This document shows, one piece after another, positions 17,398 to 26,062 of a stretch of DNA of 58,124 nt. This DNA is from Nitrospira sp. (GTDB taxonomy: Bacteria; Nitrospirota; Nitrospiria; Nitrospirales; Nitrospiraceae). The notes beneath the pieces were generated by a model, which was given only the letters and a program-made list of their open reading frames with translations, did no database searches and was not told the DNA's origin. The stretch's first letter is position 1. Each line of letters starts with the position of its first letter. The stretch is taken from NCBI GenBank assembly GCA_016873395.1, contig VGXG01000012.1, positions 1 through 58,124 on the forward strand. The letters are read 5' to 3'. Made by a program: the position numbers and the translations under genes.

Positions 17398-18864
17398 CTA
17401 CCGAATCGTCGGCCGCTTGGCCCGCCAGTTGGTCGCCTGTTCGTAGGCGTAGGCAGCCCGTAATAGGGTCTCTTCCTCGAAGGGCCGCCCGATGATCTGT
17501 AAGCCGATCGGAAGTCCTGCCTTGCTGAACCCGCAGGGAATCGAGATGGCCGGGTTCCCCGCCAAGTTCACCGAGATCGTATAGATATCCGACAGGTACA
17601 TCTGGAGCGGGTCCTCGACTTTTTCTCCCAGCTTGAACGCCGGCGTCGGCATCACGGGGGTCACGATCAGGTCCACCTCACGAAAGGCCGCCTCGAAATC
17701 CCGCCGGATCAAGGTCCGCACCGCCTGCGCCTTGCCGTAATAGGCGTCGTAGTAGCCGGCGCTGAGGGCATACGTGCCCAGCATGATCCGCCGTTTCACT
17801 TCCGGCCCGAACCCCTCCTGCCTGGTCTTCATGTACAGCTCGAGCAGGGTCTTGGTCTGCTTCGACCGCAGCCCGTATTTGACGCCGTCATAGCGGGCCA
17901 GATTCGAGCTGGCCTCGGCCGTGGCGATGAGGTAGTAGGTCGCAACGGCTGCATCGGTGGTGGGCAACGTCACGTCCTTGATCTCCCCGCCCAGGTTCTT
18001 GAGCTCCTCCACCGCCGCCATCACCGCTTGCTCGACTTCCTGATCCAGCCCTTCCGCGAAATACTCCCTGGGCACCCCAACCTTCATCTTCTTCACGTCT
18101 TTCTTCTTGAACGCCTTGGTATAGTCCGGCACAGGCAGCTTGGCCGAGGTCGAATCCCAGGCGTCGTGACCCGCGATGACGTTCATCAGCAGGGCCGCAT
18201 CCGCCACGTCCTTGGTGATGGGGCCGATCTGATCCAGTGAGGAGGCAAACGCCACGAGACCATACCGCGACACGCGGCCGTAGGTGGGCTTCAAGCCGAC
18301 CACCCCGCAACAGGCGGCCGGCTGCCGGATGGAGCCGCCCGTGTCCGATCCCAACGACGCCGCGCACTCGTCCGCGGCCACCGCGGCGGCGGACCCGCCG
18401 CTCGATCCTCCCGGAATCACGCTCAGGTGCCAGGGGTTGCGGCTGGGGCCGAAGGCCGAGTTCTCGGTCGATGAGCCCATTGCAAACTCGTCCAGATTGG
18501 TCTTGCCCAGCAGCAGATAGCCCTGGCCCCGCAGCCGCGCGATCACGGTCGCGTCGTAAGGCGGCACGAAGTTTCCCAGCGCGCGCGAGGCGCAGGTGGT
18601 CAGGACGCCCTCCGTGCAGATGTTGTCCTTGACCGCCAGCGGCATCCCCATCAGCGGCATCGTCCGTCGCCAGCCCTTGAGCTTCTGGTCCAACGCCTCC
18701 GCCTCGGCCATGGCCGATTCTTTCACCTGCGTGATGTAGGCCCGGACTTTCGGCTCCACCTGATTGATGCGCAGGCTGTAGGCCCGGACAATCTCGCAGG
18801 CGGACACCTCGCCTCTGGCAAATTTGTCCGACAGTTCGCGAAGCGTGAGCTTATGCAATGACAT
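17398..18864 (-). CDS. gatA: Asp/Glu-tRNA amidotransferase subunit A
   Basis: 488 residues from the ATG at 18864 ([15 protein letters not shown]). Amidase-signature enzyme with the catalytic Lys in [13 protein letters not shown] and the Ser-cisSer-Lys region [20 protein letters not shown], followed by [17 protein letters not shown]. It supplies ammonia from glutamine for the GatCAB reaction. Separated from gatC by panD, and from gatB by two small envelope genes, so the gat genes are dispersed within one leftward run. Confidence 0.97.
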   Translation of the reverse strand: MSLHKLTLRELSDKFARGEVSACEIVRAYSLRINQVEPKVRAYITQVKESAMAEAEALDQKLKGWRRTMPLMGMPLAVKDNICTEGVLTTCASRALGNFVPPYDATVIARLRGQGYLLLGKTNLDEFAMGSSTENSAFGPSRNPWHLSVIPGGSSGGSAAAVAADECAASLGSDTGGSIRQPAACCGVVGLKPTYGRVSRYGLVAFASSLDQIGPITKDVADAALLMNVIAGHDAWDSTSAKLPVPDYTKAFKKKDVKKMKVGVPREYFAEGLDQEVEQAVMAAVEELKNLGGEIKDVTLPTTDAAVATYYLIATAEASSNLARYDGVKYGLRSKQTKTLLELYMKTRQEGFGPEVKRRIMLGTYALSAGYYDAYYGKAQAVRTLIRRDFEAAFREVDLIVTPVMPTPAFKLGEKVEDPLQMYLSDIYTISVNLAGNPAISIPCGFSKAGLPIGLQIIGRPFEEETLLRAAYAYEQATNWRAKRPTIR

Positions 18865-18874
18865 CAGAAATTCC

Positions 18875-18979
18875 CAAGCCGACAAGTAGCAAGCTGACAA
18901 GTGGCAAGCTGACAGGAAGGCAATAGGGTCATGTTGGACTCATAATTTGCCACTTGTTCACTTGCTCGCTTGTCAGCTC
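18875..18979. repeat. Iterated-word dyad, GACAAGT family
   Basis: Left arm GACAAGTAGCAAGCTGACAA and GTGGCAAGCTGACAG; right arm TTGCCACTTGTTCACTTGCT and CGCTTGTCAGCTC. It occupies the panD-gatA spacer and abuts the panD stop. Confidence 0.8.
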
Positions 18980-19331
18980 ATTTGTTCAGGATGTGATTGC
19001 GTTCATCCACTCTGATGATCTTGGGCGCGTGGCGCTTGATCTCGTCCTCGGCGTAATATTCGTAGCAGAAGATGATGATCTGGTCCCCCACCGCACCTTT
19101 TCTGGCGGTCGGACCGTTCAGCACGATCTCACCGCTGCCACGCTTGCCCGCCATCGCATAGGTCGTGAACCGCTCCCCATTGTTCAGGTTGGAGATGACG
19201 ATGGCCTCATAGGGCAGGATGCAGGCCGCGTCGAGCAGGTCTTCGTCCACCGTCAGGCTGCCCTCATAATCCAGACAGGCATCGGTCACGGTCGCACGGT
19301 GTATCTTGGCTCGCAGCATTTGTCGAAACAT
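18978..19331 (-). CDS. panD: Aspartate 1-decarboxylase
   Basis: 117 residues. A proenzyme that makes beta-alanine for pantothenate/CoA; self-cleavage at Gly24-Ser25 in DYEGSLTVDEDLLDAA creates the pyruvoyl cofactor. MLRAKIHRATVTDACLDY, NGERFTTYAMAGKRGSGEI and NGPTARKGAVGDQIII are all typical. It sits between gatC and gatA, with a different iterated-word dyad on each side, as if inserted into a gat operon. Confidence 0.96.
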   Translation of the reverse strand: MFRQMLRAKIHRATVTDACLDYEGSLTVDEDLLDAACILPYEAIVISNLNNGERFTTYAMAGKRGSGEIVLNGPTARKGAVGDQIIIFCYEYYAEDEIKRHAPKIIRVDERNHILNK

Positions 19332-19335
19332 CTCT

Positions 19336-19414
19336 TACCTCGTAAGGGGTAAGGCGTTAGGCGTTAGGGGTATGACTAAATCCGTCACCTTACCCCTCAC
19401 CCCTTACGCCTCAC
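19336..19414. repeat. Iterated-word dyad, GTAAGG/GTTAGG family
   Basis: Left arm CGTAAGGGGTAAGGCGTTAG and GCGTTAGGGG; right arm CTTACCCCTCACCCCTTACG and CCTCACG. It fills the gatC-panD spacer. Confidence 0.75.
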
Positions 19415-19704
19415 GTTTCACCAATGATCCTTGGCACCGCAAAATAGTGCTCCTCGCTCTCCGGCGCGTTGGCTAGGGCCTTTTCGACCGACAGGCTCGG
19501 GCGTGACTTGTCCTCACGAAACACATTGGCCTGCTCCAGCACCGTAGCCGTCGGCTCCACCCCCTCGGTGTTCAGCCCCTTGAGCTTCTCAACATAGGTG
19601 AGGATGCTGCTCAACTGTTCGCTGAAGGCATCTTTCTCGGCCTCCGTGAGTTCCAGCCTGGCCAGCTTCGCGACGTGCTCGACTTCTTGTTTGCTGATTT
19701 GCAT
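19411..19704 (-). CDS. gatC: Asp/Glu-tRNA amidotransferase subunit C
   Basis: 97 residues, usual size. QISKQEVEHVAKLARLELTE and FSEQLSSILTYVEKLKGLNT are the GatC helices; TEGVEPTATV and REDKSRPSLSVEKALANAPE follow, and it ends in HYFAVPRIIGET. GatC wraps around GatA and stabilises the GatCAB complex. It lies downstream of glmS and upstream of panD. Confidence 0.95.
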   Translation of the reverse strand: MQISKQEVEHVAKLARLELTEAEKDAFSEQLSSILTYVEKLKGLNTEGVEPTATVLEQANVFREDKSRPSLSVEKALANAPESEEHYFAVPRIIGET

Positions 19705-19714
19705 CAGAACCCTC

Positions 19715-19791
19715 AGTCTGAAAGTTTAAAAGTCCGAAGGTCGTAAAGTCATTTAATCCGCAGACTTGACGACTTTCAGACTTTTCAACTT
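19715..19791. repeat. Iterated-word dyad, GAAAGTC family
   Basis: Left arm GTCTGAAAGTTTAAAAGTCC and GTCGTAAAGTC; right arm GACTTGACGACTTTCAGACT and TTTCAACTTG. It lies in the glmS-gatC spacer. Confidence 0.7.
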
Positions 19792-19805
19792 GATGGACCG
19801 CATTG

Positions 19806-21635
19806 CTATTCCACCGTCACGCTCTTGGCTAAATTCCGCGGCTGGTCCACATCCGTCCCTCGCAGCATGGCGATATGGTAGGCCAGCAGTTGCAACACCA
19901 CCGCGAACAGAATAGGCGTGAGCAGCGCCGGGACTTCCGGAATCGTAAAGACCGAGTCGGCCATCTGACCAAGGTTCTGTTCCCCTTCACTGACCAGGGC
20001 GATGACCGGGGCGTTACGGGCCTTGACCTCCATGAGGTTGCCGACCGTCTTCTCATGCAGGCGATCGCGCGGCGCCAGGACCACGACCGGCATGTCCTGA
20101 TCGATCAAGGCAATCGGCCCGTGTTTCATCTCCCCAGCCGCATATCCTTCCGCATGGATGTAGGAGATTTCCTTCAGCTTGAGCGCCCCTTCCAGGGCGA
20201 TCGGGTAATTGATCCCGCGCCCCAGGTAGAGGAAGTTGCGCTTCTCGTGGTAGCGCTTCGCAATCGCTGCGATCTCGGGCTCCCGCTTCAGGATCTGCTC
20301 GACGAGCGTCGGCAGAGCCACGAACCGATCCAACCAGACCCGGCCGTCATTGGCGTTCAGCACGCCGCGTACGCGGGCCAGGTGCAGGGCCAGCAGATAG
20401 AGCGCCGCCAACTGGGCCGTAAAGGCTTTGGTGGAGGCCACGCCGATTTCCGGCCCGCAGCGCGTGTAGAGCACCCCGTCGGATTCACGCGCCAGCGTGC
20501 TCCCGACGACATTCACGATGGAGACGACTCGCGCCCCCCTCCGTTTTGCTTCGCGCGCGGCCGCCAGCGTATCCGCCGTTTCGCCCGACTGCGAGATCGT
20601 GATGAAAAGGTCGTCCTTGTTCACCAGGGGATCGCGATACCGAAACTCGGATCCGATGTCCACCTGAACCGGAGTCCGGATCATCTCCTCGAACAAGTAC
20701 TTCCCCACCAGCCCGGCGTGCCAGGAGGTCCCGCAGGCCACGATCCAAATCCGGCCCACTTCGGCAAACTGCTCGGGTGTCAAGCCGATGTCCGGCAAGT
20801 CCGCCTCGCCGGTCTCATAAGTATAGCGGCCGCGCAGGGTATCCAGGATTGCCTGCGGTTGTTCGTGAATTTCCTTGAGCATGAAATGTGGGTAGCCGTT
20901 CTTCTCTGCCGCCGCGGCATCCCAAGTCACCCTCGTGGTGGCCCGCGTTACCGGACGCCCCTCGGCATCGGTAATCGTGACGCCCGCCGCCGTCACCACC
21001 GTCACGTCGCCTTCTTCCAGGTACGTGACGTCGCGCGTATGCGCCAACATCGCCATGACATCGGAGGCTACCAGCCCGATTCCTTCCGTCCAACCGACCA
21101 CCAACGGGCAGCCGGAGCGGGCCGCCACCAAATGATCCGGCTCGCTCTCGCAGACGGCGGCAATAGCATAACTGCCGCGGATGTCCTTCGCCGCAGTCCG
21201 CACGGCTTCCGCCAGGGTCCGTCCCTGACGCAGGTACCGCCCGATCAGGTGTGCCACGACCTCCGTGTCGGTCTCGGACTCGAACCGATACCCGTCCTTC
21301 AAGAGCTGCTGTTTGAGGGGCAGATAATTTTCAATGATCCCGTTATGCACGAGCACGCAGCCGTCGGACCGGTGGGGATGCGCATTCTGTTCGGACGGCT
21401 TCCCATGGGTTGCCCATCGAGTATGGCCGACGCCGATAGTGCCGGTCAGTCTTCGGCCGGCCAGCGCGCGCTCAAGGTCGGCCAGTTTCCCCACGCTCCG
21501 CCGCACTTCGACCTTGCCGCCCTGGAGCACCGCGATCCCGGCCGAATCATAGCCGCGATATTCCAGGCGCCTCAGGCCGTCCAGCAGAATCGGCACCGCC
21601 TCCTGCTTCCCGACGTATCCGACGATCCCGCACAT
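19806..21635 (-). CDS. glmS: Glucosamine-6-phosphate synthase
   Basis: 609 residues, standard length. Makes glucosamine-6-phosphate from fructose-6-phosphate and glutamine. Glutaminase domain with nucleophilic Cys2 (MCGIVGYVG), HTRWATHGKPSEQNAHPH and YRGYDSAGIAV; two SIS isomerase domains (CGTSWHAGLVGKYLFEE, ITISQSGETADTLAA, GVASTKAFTAQLAALYLLAL) and the C-terminal RGTDVDQPRNLAKSVTVE. Directly downstream of glmU, giving a peptidoglycan-precursor pair. Confidence 0.97.
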   Translation of the reverse strand: MCGIVGYVGKQEAVPILLDGLRRLEYRGYDSAGIAVLQGGKVEVRRSVGKLADLERALAGRRLTGTIGVGHTRWATHGKPSEQNAHPHRSDGCVLVHNGIIENYLPLKQQLLKDGYRFESETDTEVVAHLIGRYLRQGRTLAEAVRTAAKDIRGSYAIAAVCESEPDHLVAARSGCPLVVGWTEGIGLVASDVMAMLAHTRDVTYLEEGDVTVVTAAGVTITDAEGRPVTRATTRVTWDAAAAEKNGYPHFMLKEIHEQPQAILDTLRGRYTYETGEADLPDIGLTPEQFAEVGRIWIVACGTSWHAGLVGKYLFEEMIRTPVQVDIGSEFRYRDPLVNKDDLFITISQSGETADTLAAAREAKRRGARVVSIVNVVGSTLARESDGVLYTRCGPEIGVASTKAFTAQLAALYLLALHLARVRGVLNANDGRVWLDRFVALPTLVEQILKREPEIAAIAKRYHEKRNFLYLGRGINYPIALEGALKLKEISYIHAEGYAAGEMKHGPIALIDQDMPVVVLAPRDRLHEKTVGNLMEVKARNAPVIALVSEGEQNLGQMADSVFTIPEVPALLTPILFAVVLQLLAYHIAMLRGTDVDQPRNLAKSVTVE

Positions 21636-21640
21636 ATCTT

Positions 21641-21785
21641 CAGTTCCAAGTTATCAAGTTACAAGCTGACAGGGCAACTTGACCTATCAGCGAGATTTTT
21701 TTGATGTACGCGCTGTCGTCGCGTTTCCGTTCCGCGCCTTTCGACCTGACTTGTCAACTTGCCCACTTGTCGGCTTGCTACTTGC
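21641..21785. repeat. Iterated-word dyad, GACAAGT family, overlapping glmU 3' end
   Basis: Left arm CAAGTTATCAAGTTACAAGC then TGACAGG; right arm ACTTGTCAACTTGCCCACTT and GTCGGCTTGCTACTTGC. The right arm lies inside glmU and encodes the tail ASSKPTSGQVDKS. Confidence 0.7.
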
Positions 21786-23330
21786 GACCGCAGCAGCGCT
21801 TGCCGCCATGACCCGACGGCGAGCCGCCCACCCCGGCCGATTGACCTGCATGGACCGGGCCACTGCCAACGCGTCCGCCGGCACATCGTTCGTGATCGTG
21901 GAGCCGGCTGCCACAACCGCACCCCGCCCAACCGTAACCGGAGCGATCAACTGGCTGTCGCTGCCGATGAAGACCTCGTCCTCGATCACGGTCTCATGCT
22001 TGCGCACCCCGTCGTAGTTGCAGGTGATGGTCCCGGCCCCGATGTTCACGCCCCGGCCGATCTTAGCATCTCCCAAATAGCTGAGGTGGTTGGCTTTGGC
22101 CCCCTCCCCCAAGTCCGCTTTTTTCATCTCGACGAAGTTCCCGACCTTGGCGGCCCGGCGCAGGACCGTCCCGGGACGGAGATGGGCGAAGGGTCCCGCC
22201 GTGCTGTCGTCATCGAGACGCGCCTCCCGGATCATGCAGGAATCCTGCACCACCACCCGGTGGCCGAGCAGGCTGTCGGTGATCCGGCTGTAGGACCGGA
22301 TCACGCAATCCTCGCCGATGCGGGTTTTTCCTTCAAGTGCCACGTGCGGATAGAGGACCGTGTCTTTCCCGATCTCGACATCCGCATCGAGGTAGGTCGT
22401 GGCCGGATCGTGGAGCGTCACTCCCGCCTCCATCCAGCGGTCACAGAGCTGTCGCCGCACGACGTTTTCCGCCACCGCCAGTTGCCGTCGCGTATTGATC
22501 CCCAGACATTCTTCGGCGTCCCGCGCCGCCATCGCGCTTACTTTAAGCCCTCGCTCCACCGCCAGACCCACGATGTCGGTCAGGTAATATTCCTTCTGCT
22601 CGTTCTGCGGCTCGAGCTTGTCCAGGGCCTCGAACAGGAACGAGCCGTCCACGACGTAGGTGCCGACGTTGACCTCGTGCAGCCGAGCCGCGGTCTGGGT
22701 CGCATCCCGATCTTCCACGATCCGCCGCACCCGTCGATCGTCGTCGTCGCGGACCACGCGCCCGTATCCGCTCGGATCATCCAGGACCGCCGTCAAGAGG
22801 GTCACGGCGGCCCGTTCGGCTTCATGCAGCTTCAAGAGGTCATGGACGGTCTCGTCCGTCAGCAGCGGCGTGTCTCCGTTCAGAATCACGTAGGCCGAGG
22901 CGGGGCCGCCGCGCGCACGGGCAAACGCGGCGCGGGCCTGCATGACCGCATGTCCCGTTCCACGTTGCTCCTTCTGCTCCACGATGAGAATAGGCGGAGG
23001 TTGCAGAACCCGGTTTTTGACGTGAGCCGTCACGCCCCGCTCACGCTGCGCTGTCCCTCTGACTCCGCCCGGACTCGACGCCCTCGCCCAGCGCTCTTCG
23101 ATGACCGCCTTGACTTGCGCCCCCTGGTAGCCTACCACCACCGCAATACCGCCCCCGGCAAGCCGATCAGCCAACTCGACGGCATAGAGCACCATTGGCC
23201 GGCCGGCCACCGGGTGCAGGACCTTGGCCAGCTTGGATTTCATCCGCTTGCCCAGCCCTGCCGCCATGACGATTGCGCCCAGGCCCGGGACGGGCGATTT
23301 GTTGATTTGTTGATTTGTTGATTGCTTCAT
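21687..23330 (-). CDS. glmU: Bifunctional GlmU uridyltransferase/acetyltransferase
   Basis: About 547 residues from the ATG at 23330, longer than the usual ~455. N-terminal pyrophosphorylase (GAIVMAAGLGKRMKSKLAKV, LNGDTPLLTDETV) and C-terminal left-handed beta-helix acetyltransferase (NFVEMKKADLGEGAKANHLS, YLGDAKIGRGVNIGAGTITC, NYDG). Makes UDP-GlcNAc. Extra length includes an insert near residues 85-105 and a non-conserved basic tail (QVDKSGRKARNGNATTARTS) coded by a GACAAGT repeat arm; the first 15 residues come from an 8-base tandem repeat. These ends are probably dispensable. Confidence 0.94.
   Translation of the reverse strand: MKQSTNQQINKSPVPGLGAIVMAAGLGKRMKSKLAKVLHPVAGRPMVLYAVELADRLAGGGIAVVVGYQGAQVKAVIEERWARASSPGGVRGTAQRERGVTAHVKNRVLQPPPILIVEQKEQRGTGHAVMQARAAFARARGGPASAYVILNGDTPLLTDETVHDLLKLHEAERAAVTLLTAVLDDPSGYGRVVRDDDDRRVRRIVEDRDATQTAARLHEVNVGTYVVDGSFLFEALDKLEPQNEQKEYYLTDIVGLAVERGLKVSAMAARDAEECLGINTRRQLAVAENVVRRQLCDRWMEAGVTLHDPATTYLDADVEIGKDTVLYPHVALEGKTRIGEDCVIRSYSRITDSLLGHRVVVQDSCMIREARLDDDSTAGPFAHLRPGTVLRRAAKVGNFVEMKKADLGEGAKANHLSYLGDAKIGRGVNIGAGTITCNYDGVRKHETVIEDEVFIGSDSQLIAPVTVGRGAVVAAGSTITNDVPADALAVARSMQVNRPGWAARRRVMAASAAAVASSKPTSGQVDKSGRKARNGNATTARTSKKSR
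23294..23330. repeat. Tandem 8-base repeat at glmU start
   Basis: GATTTGTT occurs three times in a row, followed by GATTGCTT. It encodes the N-terminal STNQQINKS of GlmU, so copy number changes would alter frame (8 is not a multiple of 3). Confidence 0.7.
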
Positions 23331-23385
23331 TGTCTTGAGTGAAAATCGCTCAATCACCAGGTCGCAAAATCAAGAAATTCTCTCG

Positions 23386-24054
23386 TCAGGAGATCGGCAC
23401 CTCCAGATGCTGACGCGGCAGGTCGCGGTTCGCCGGTGGGCTGCCAGAACCTCCCTGTGGCGGCGAATAGAGGCCGCCGGAGACGATCAACTTCATCGCC
23501 TCTTCCACGCTGATCTCCAACGGCACCACTTCCTTTTCCGGCACCAATAAAAAGTACCCGGACGTGGGGTTCGGCGACGTGGGCACATAGACATTCACCA
23601 GCGGGTCGGGGGAGATCTCCTGGACCTCTCCCCTGGTCACGCCGGTCACGAAGGCAAAGCAGTAGTGGCCGTCCTTGGGAAACTGAATCAGCACCACCCG
23701 ATTGTACTTTTCCTTCTCCTTGAACGAGAGAATATCCATCATGGACTTCAGGGTCGCGTAGATGCCCCGAACGACCGGCACGCGGTGCAGCCAGTCTTCC
23801 CACATCTTGACGATCCGGCCGCCGATAAAATTGGTTGCCAGAAGCCCCGTGGTAAAAATCAACAGGATCAAGGTCAGAATGCCGATCCCTGGTACGTAGT
23901 AATCGGGGGTGACAAATTTCGCCAGCACATCCCCCAAAATCCCATCCACTGTCACAAACAGGGTCTTTAAAATAAGCACCGTACCCCAGATGGGGGTGAT
24001 GACCAGCAACCCCGTCAGGAAGTACCGTTTGAGAGAGGCTCTGAATGCTTTCAC
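23386..24054 (-). CDS. DUF502 family membrane protein
   Basis: 222 residues. Two N-terminal transmembrane segments (FLTGLLVITPIWGTVLILKT and YVPGIGILTLILLIFTTGLL) and a soluble beta-rich part (PVVRGIYATLKSMMDILSFK, then VVLIQFPKDGHYCFAFVTGV, NVYVPTSPNPTSGYFLLVPE) are the hallmarks of DUF502. Function unknown in most bacteria. First gene of the leftward run to gatB; its promoter must lie in the divergent spacer with tmk. Confidence 0.88.
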   Translation of the reverse strand: MKAFRASLKRYFLTGLLVITPIWGTVLILKTLFVTVDGILGDVLAKFVTPDYYVPGIGILTLILLIFTTGLLATNFIGGRIVKMWEDWLHRVPVVRGIYATLKSMMDILSFKEKEKYNRVVLIQFPKDGHYCFAFVTGVTRGEVQEISPDPLVNVYVPTSPNPTSGYFLLVPEKEVVPLEISVEEAMKLIVSGGLYSPPQGGSGSPPANRDLPRQHLEVPIS

Positions 24055-24194
24055 CGGGGCACGCTCCTAGCGGGCTCATCATACAGTCTTTACGAGGGTG
24101 CCGCAAGCCTTTTCTTGCTATTTTCAACCACTTGGACTAGGATCGGCCCCTCCGGTTTTGCTCGTGGTTGCCGGTCCAGCGGGGGGTGAAGTTA

Positions 24195-24923
24195 GTGGGA
24201 AAATGGAGGGGTCGCCGTGGCGTCCTGATCACCTTTGAGGGGGTCGAGGGAAGCGGAAAATCGACCCAATGTGCGCGGCTCGCCAAGCTGCTCCGGGAGG
24301 CAGGGTACCGAGTCCTGGAAACCAGAGAACCGGGCGGCACCCCACTTGCCGAACGTATCCGGGATATCTTCCTTGCCTCCACGGTCGGCGCGAAAATCGC
24401 CGAACCGATGAGGCCGGAGTGTGAAGCCCTGCTCGTGTGTGCCTGCCGCAGCCAGCATGTCGCCCACGTGATCGAGCCCGCGCTTCGGGAAGGCGTGGTT
24501 GTCCTGTGTGATCGGTTCGTGGACTCTACCCTCGCCTACCAGGGCTATGGCCGCGCTTTGGACCTAACGGCCCTGCGCAGCCTGAACCGCTTCGCGACCG
24601 ATGGCCTGATGCCGGATTTGACGTTGCTCTTCGATGTGCCGGTCCGCATAGGACTGGCACGGCGCCGGCGAGAGCGGGACACGGAGCTGAACCGGCTGGA
24701 CCGAGAAACCCACCGCTTTCACGAACGGGTCCGCAGAGGATTCCTCGAATTGGCTCGCACCGCTCCCCGCCGGATCAAGGTACTGGATGGAACACCTGAT
24801 CCCGCAATGGTCGCGGCTCGGGTTGCAGCACTCGTGACTAAATTTTTGTCGAAAAGCCGGAAAGTCGACAGGTCGCCAAGTCTGAAAGTCCGAAAGTCAT
24901 CACGTCTTCGATCGGAATTTTGA
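24195..24923 (+). CDS. tmk: Thymidylate kinase
   Basis: About 242 residues from the GTG at 24195, which has GGGGGGTG six bases before it; TTG at 24168 is an alternative. Phosphorylates dTMP to dTDP. P-loop FEGVEGSGKST, DR(F/Y)-type motif CDRFVDSTLAYQGYGR, and lid RRRRERDTELNRLDRE. The natural protein seems to end near VAALVTKFL; the last ~24 residues (KSRKVDRSPSLKVRKSSRLR) are encoded by a GAAAGTC repeat arm. First gene of the rightward run tmk-holB-metG. Confidence 0.93.
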   Translation: MGKWRGRRGVLITFEGVEGSGKSTQCARLAKLLREAGYRVLETREPGGTPLAERIRDIFLASTVGAKIAEPMRPECEALLVCACRSQHVAHVIEPALREGVVVLCDRFVDSTLAYQGYGRALDLTALRSLNRFATDGLMPDLTLLFDVPVRIGLARRRRERDTELNRLDRETHRFHERVRRGFLELARTAPRRIKVLDGTPDPAMVAARVAALVTKFLSKSRKVDRSPSLKVRKSSRLRSEF

Positions 24924-24977
24924 CCGTCGAAACCTTGATCTCCGACTTTATGACTTGACGACTTTATAACTTTTGAC
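24848..24977. repeat. Iterated-word dyad, GAAAGTC family, overlapping tmk 3' end
   Basis: Left arm GGAAAGTCGACAGGTCGCCA and AGTCTGAAAGTCCGAAAGTC; right arm CCGACTTTATGACTTGACGA and CTTTATAACTTTTGAC. The left arm encodes the tmk tail, the right arm ends just before holB. Confidence 0.75.
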
Positions 24978-24990
24978 TGCGGTTGTTTTC

Positions 24991-26004
24991 ATGCCGTTTA
25001 GCGACCTCATCGGACATGAGAGACCCAAGGCCATCCTGAAGGCCTCGATTCTGCACGACCGGGTGGCCCATGCCTATTTGTTCCACGGCGAAGACAGCAT
25101 CGGCAAGAAACAGGCCGCGCAGTTGTTCGCCCAGGCCATCAACTGCGACACAGACTACGGGCCGAGCGGCCCGGACGCCTGCGGAGCCTGCCGGTCCTGC
25201 CTCCAGATTGAGAGCCGCACCCATCCGGACTTCCTCCTGATCGAACCGGATCAGGAACAGGCCAACCCGCAGATCAAGATTGAACAGGTCCGCGAGATCG
25301 AAGAACAGATCATCTACCGTCCCCTGATCGGAAGGCGGAAGATTTGTCTGATCGATGAGGCGGATCGTCTGACCCAGGGGGCGGCCAATGCGTTGCTGAA
25401 AACCTTGGAAGAGCCCGCAGCCCACAGCCTCTTCCTTCTGATCACGAGCCGGCCGGCCGCCCTGCCGGCCACCGTCCGGTCCCGCTGTCAGAGCATCCGC
25501 TTCGTCCCGCCGGCCCGGACACAAGTGGAGGCAGCCCTGATCACCAAACGAGAGATCCCTCCTGCGGACGCCCGGTTTCTGGCCATTGCGACTCAGGCCC
25601 GGATCGGCCAGGCTTTGCAAGCCGAGGTGGCCACGCTCCGCGCTCAGCAAGACGAATTTTTCCACCTGATGTCTGCTCAGTCCCTTCGATCCGTCACGAC
25701 CATCTTGACGGCTGCCGAAGCCCTCCACAAATCGGATCGCGCGCCGGAGGCGTTGGCATGGATCGAGCGTTGGGTCCGAGACCTGATCCTGGTCGGCGCG
25801 GGCGCAGACCAAGACTCCCTGCTGAACCTGGAGCGCTTGACGGAATTACAGGAACTGGCCGGCACCCTGCAGCTCGGCCTACTCCTGGATCTGCTCATGG
25901 AACTGGAATCGATTCAGCGTTCATCGACAAGGAACCTCAACCTCCAGATGGTGCTGGAAAACATTCTGCTGCGTCTGCGCGACGCGACACTGACCGCGGG
26001 CTAG
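24991..26004 (+). CDS. holB: DNA polymerase III delta' subunit
   Basis: 337 residues from the ATG at 24991. Clamp-loader AAA+ fold: FSDLIGHERPKAILKASI, the degenerate P-loop HGEDSIGKKQAA, zinc-type cysteines in CGACRSC plus an earlier NC, and LIDEADRLTQGAANALLKTL followed by EEP and the sensor region RSRCQSIRF. It helps load the sliding clamp. The tmk-holB order is common in bacteria. Confidence 0.92.
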   Translation: MPFSDLIGHERPKAILKASILHDRVAHAYLFHGEDSIGKKQAAQLFAQAINCDTDYGPSGPDACGACRSCLQIESRTHPDFLLIEPDQEQANPQIKIEQVREIEEQIIYRPLIGRRKICLIDEADRLTQGAANALLKTLEEPAAHSLFLLITSRPAALPATVRSRCQSIRFVPPARTQVEAALITKREIPPADARFLAIATQARIGQALQAEVATLRAQQDEFFHLMSAQSLRSVTTILTAAEALHKSDRAPEALAWIERWVRDLILVGAGADQDSLLNLERLTELQELAGTLQLGLLLDLLMELESIQRSSTRNLNLQMVLENILLRLRDATLTAG

Positions 26005-26062
26005 AGACGATGGGAATGGGCTCTAGCCACACCTCGCTATGACCTGCTATCTTTAGCTCACT

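Noticed and set aside
19875-21704. 609-codon open frame antisense to glmS
   Set aside because: It mirrors the GC-rich codon pattern of glmS on the other strand, has a composition rich in Arg, His and Gln and no recognisable domain.
21759-23321. 520-codon open frame antisense to glmU
   Set aside because: Shadow frame of a GC-rich gene; translation is Arg/His/Pro-rich and lacks a ribosome site.
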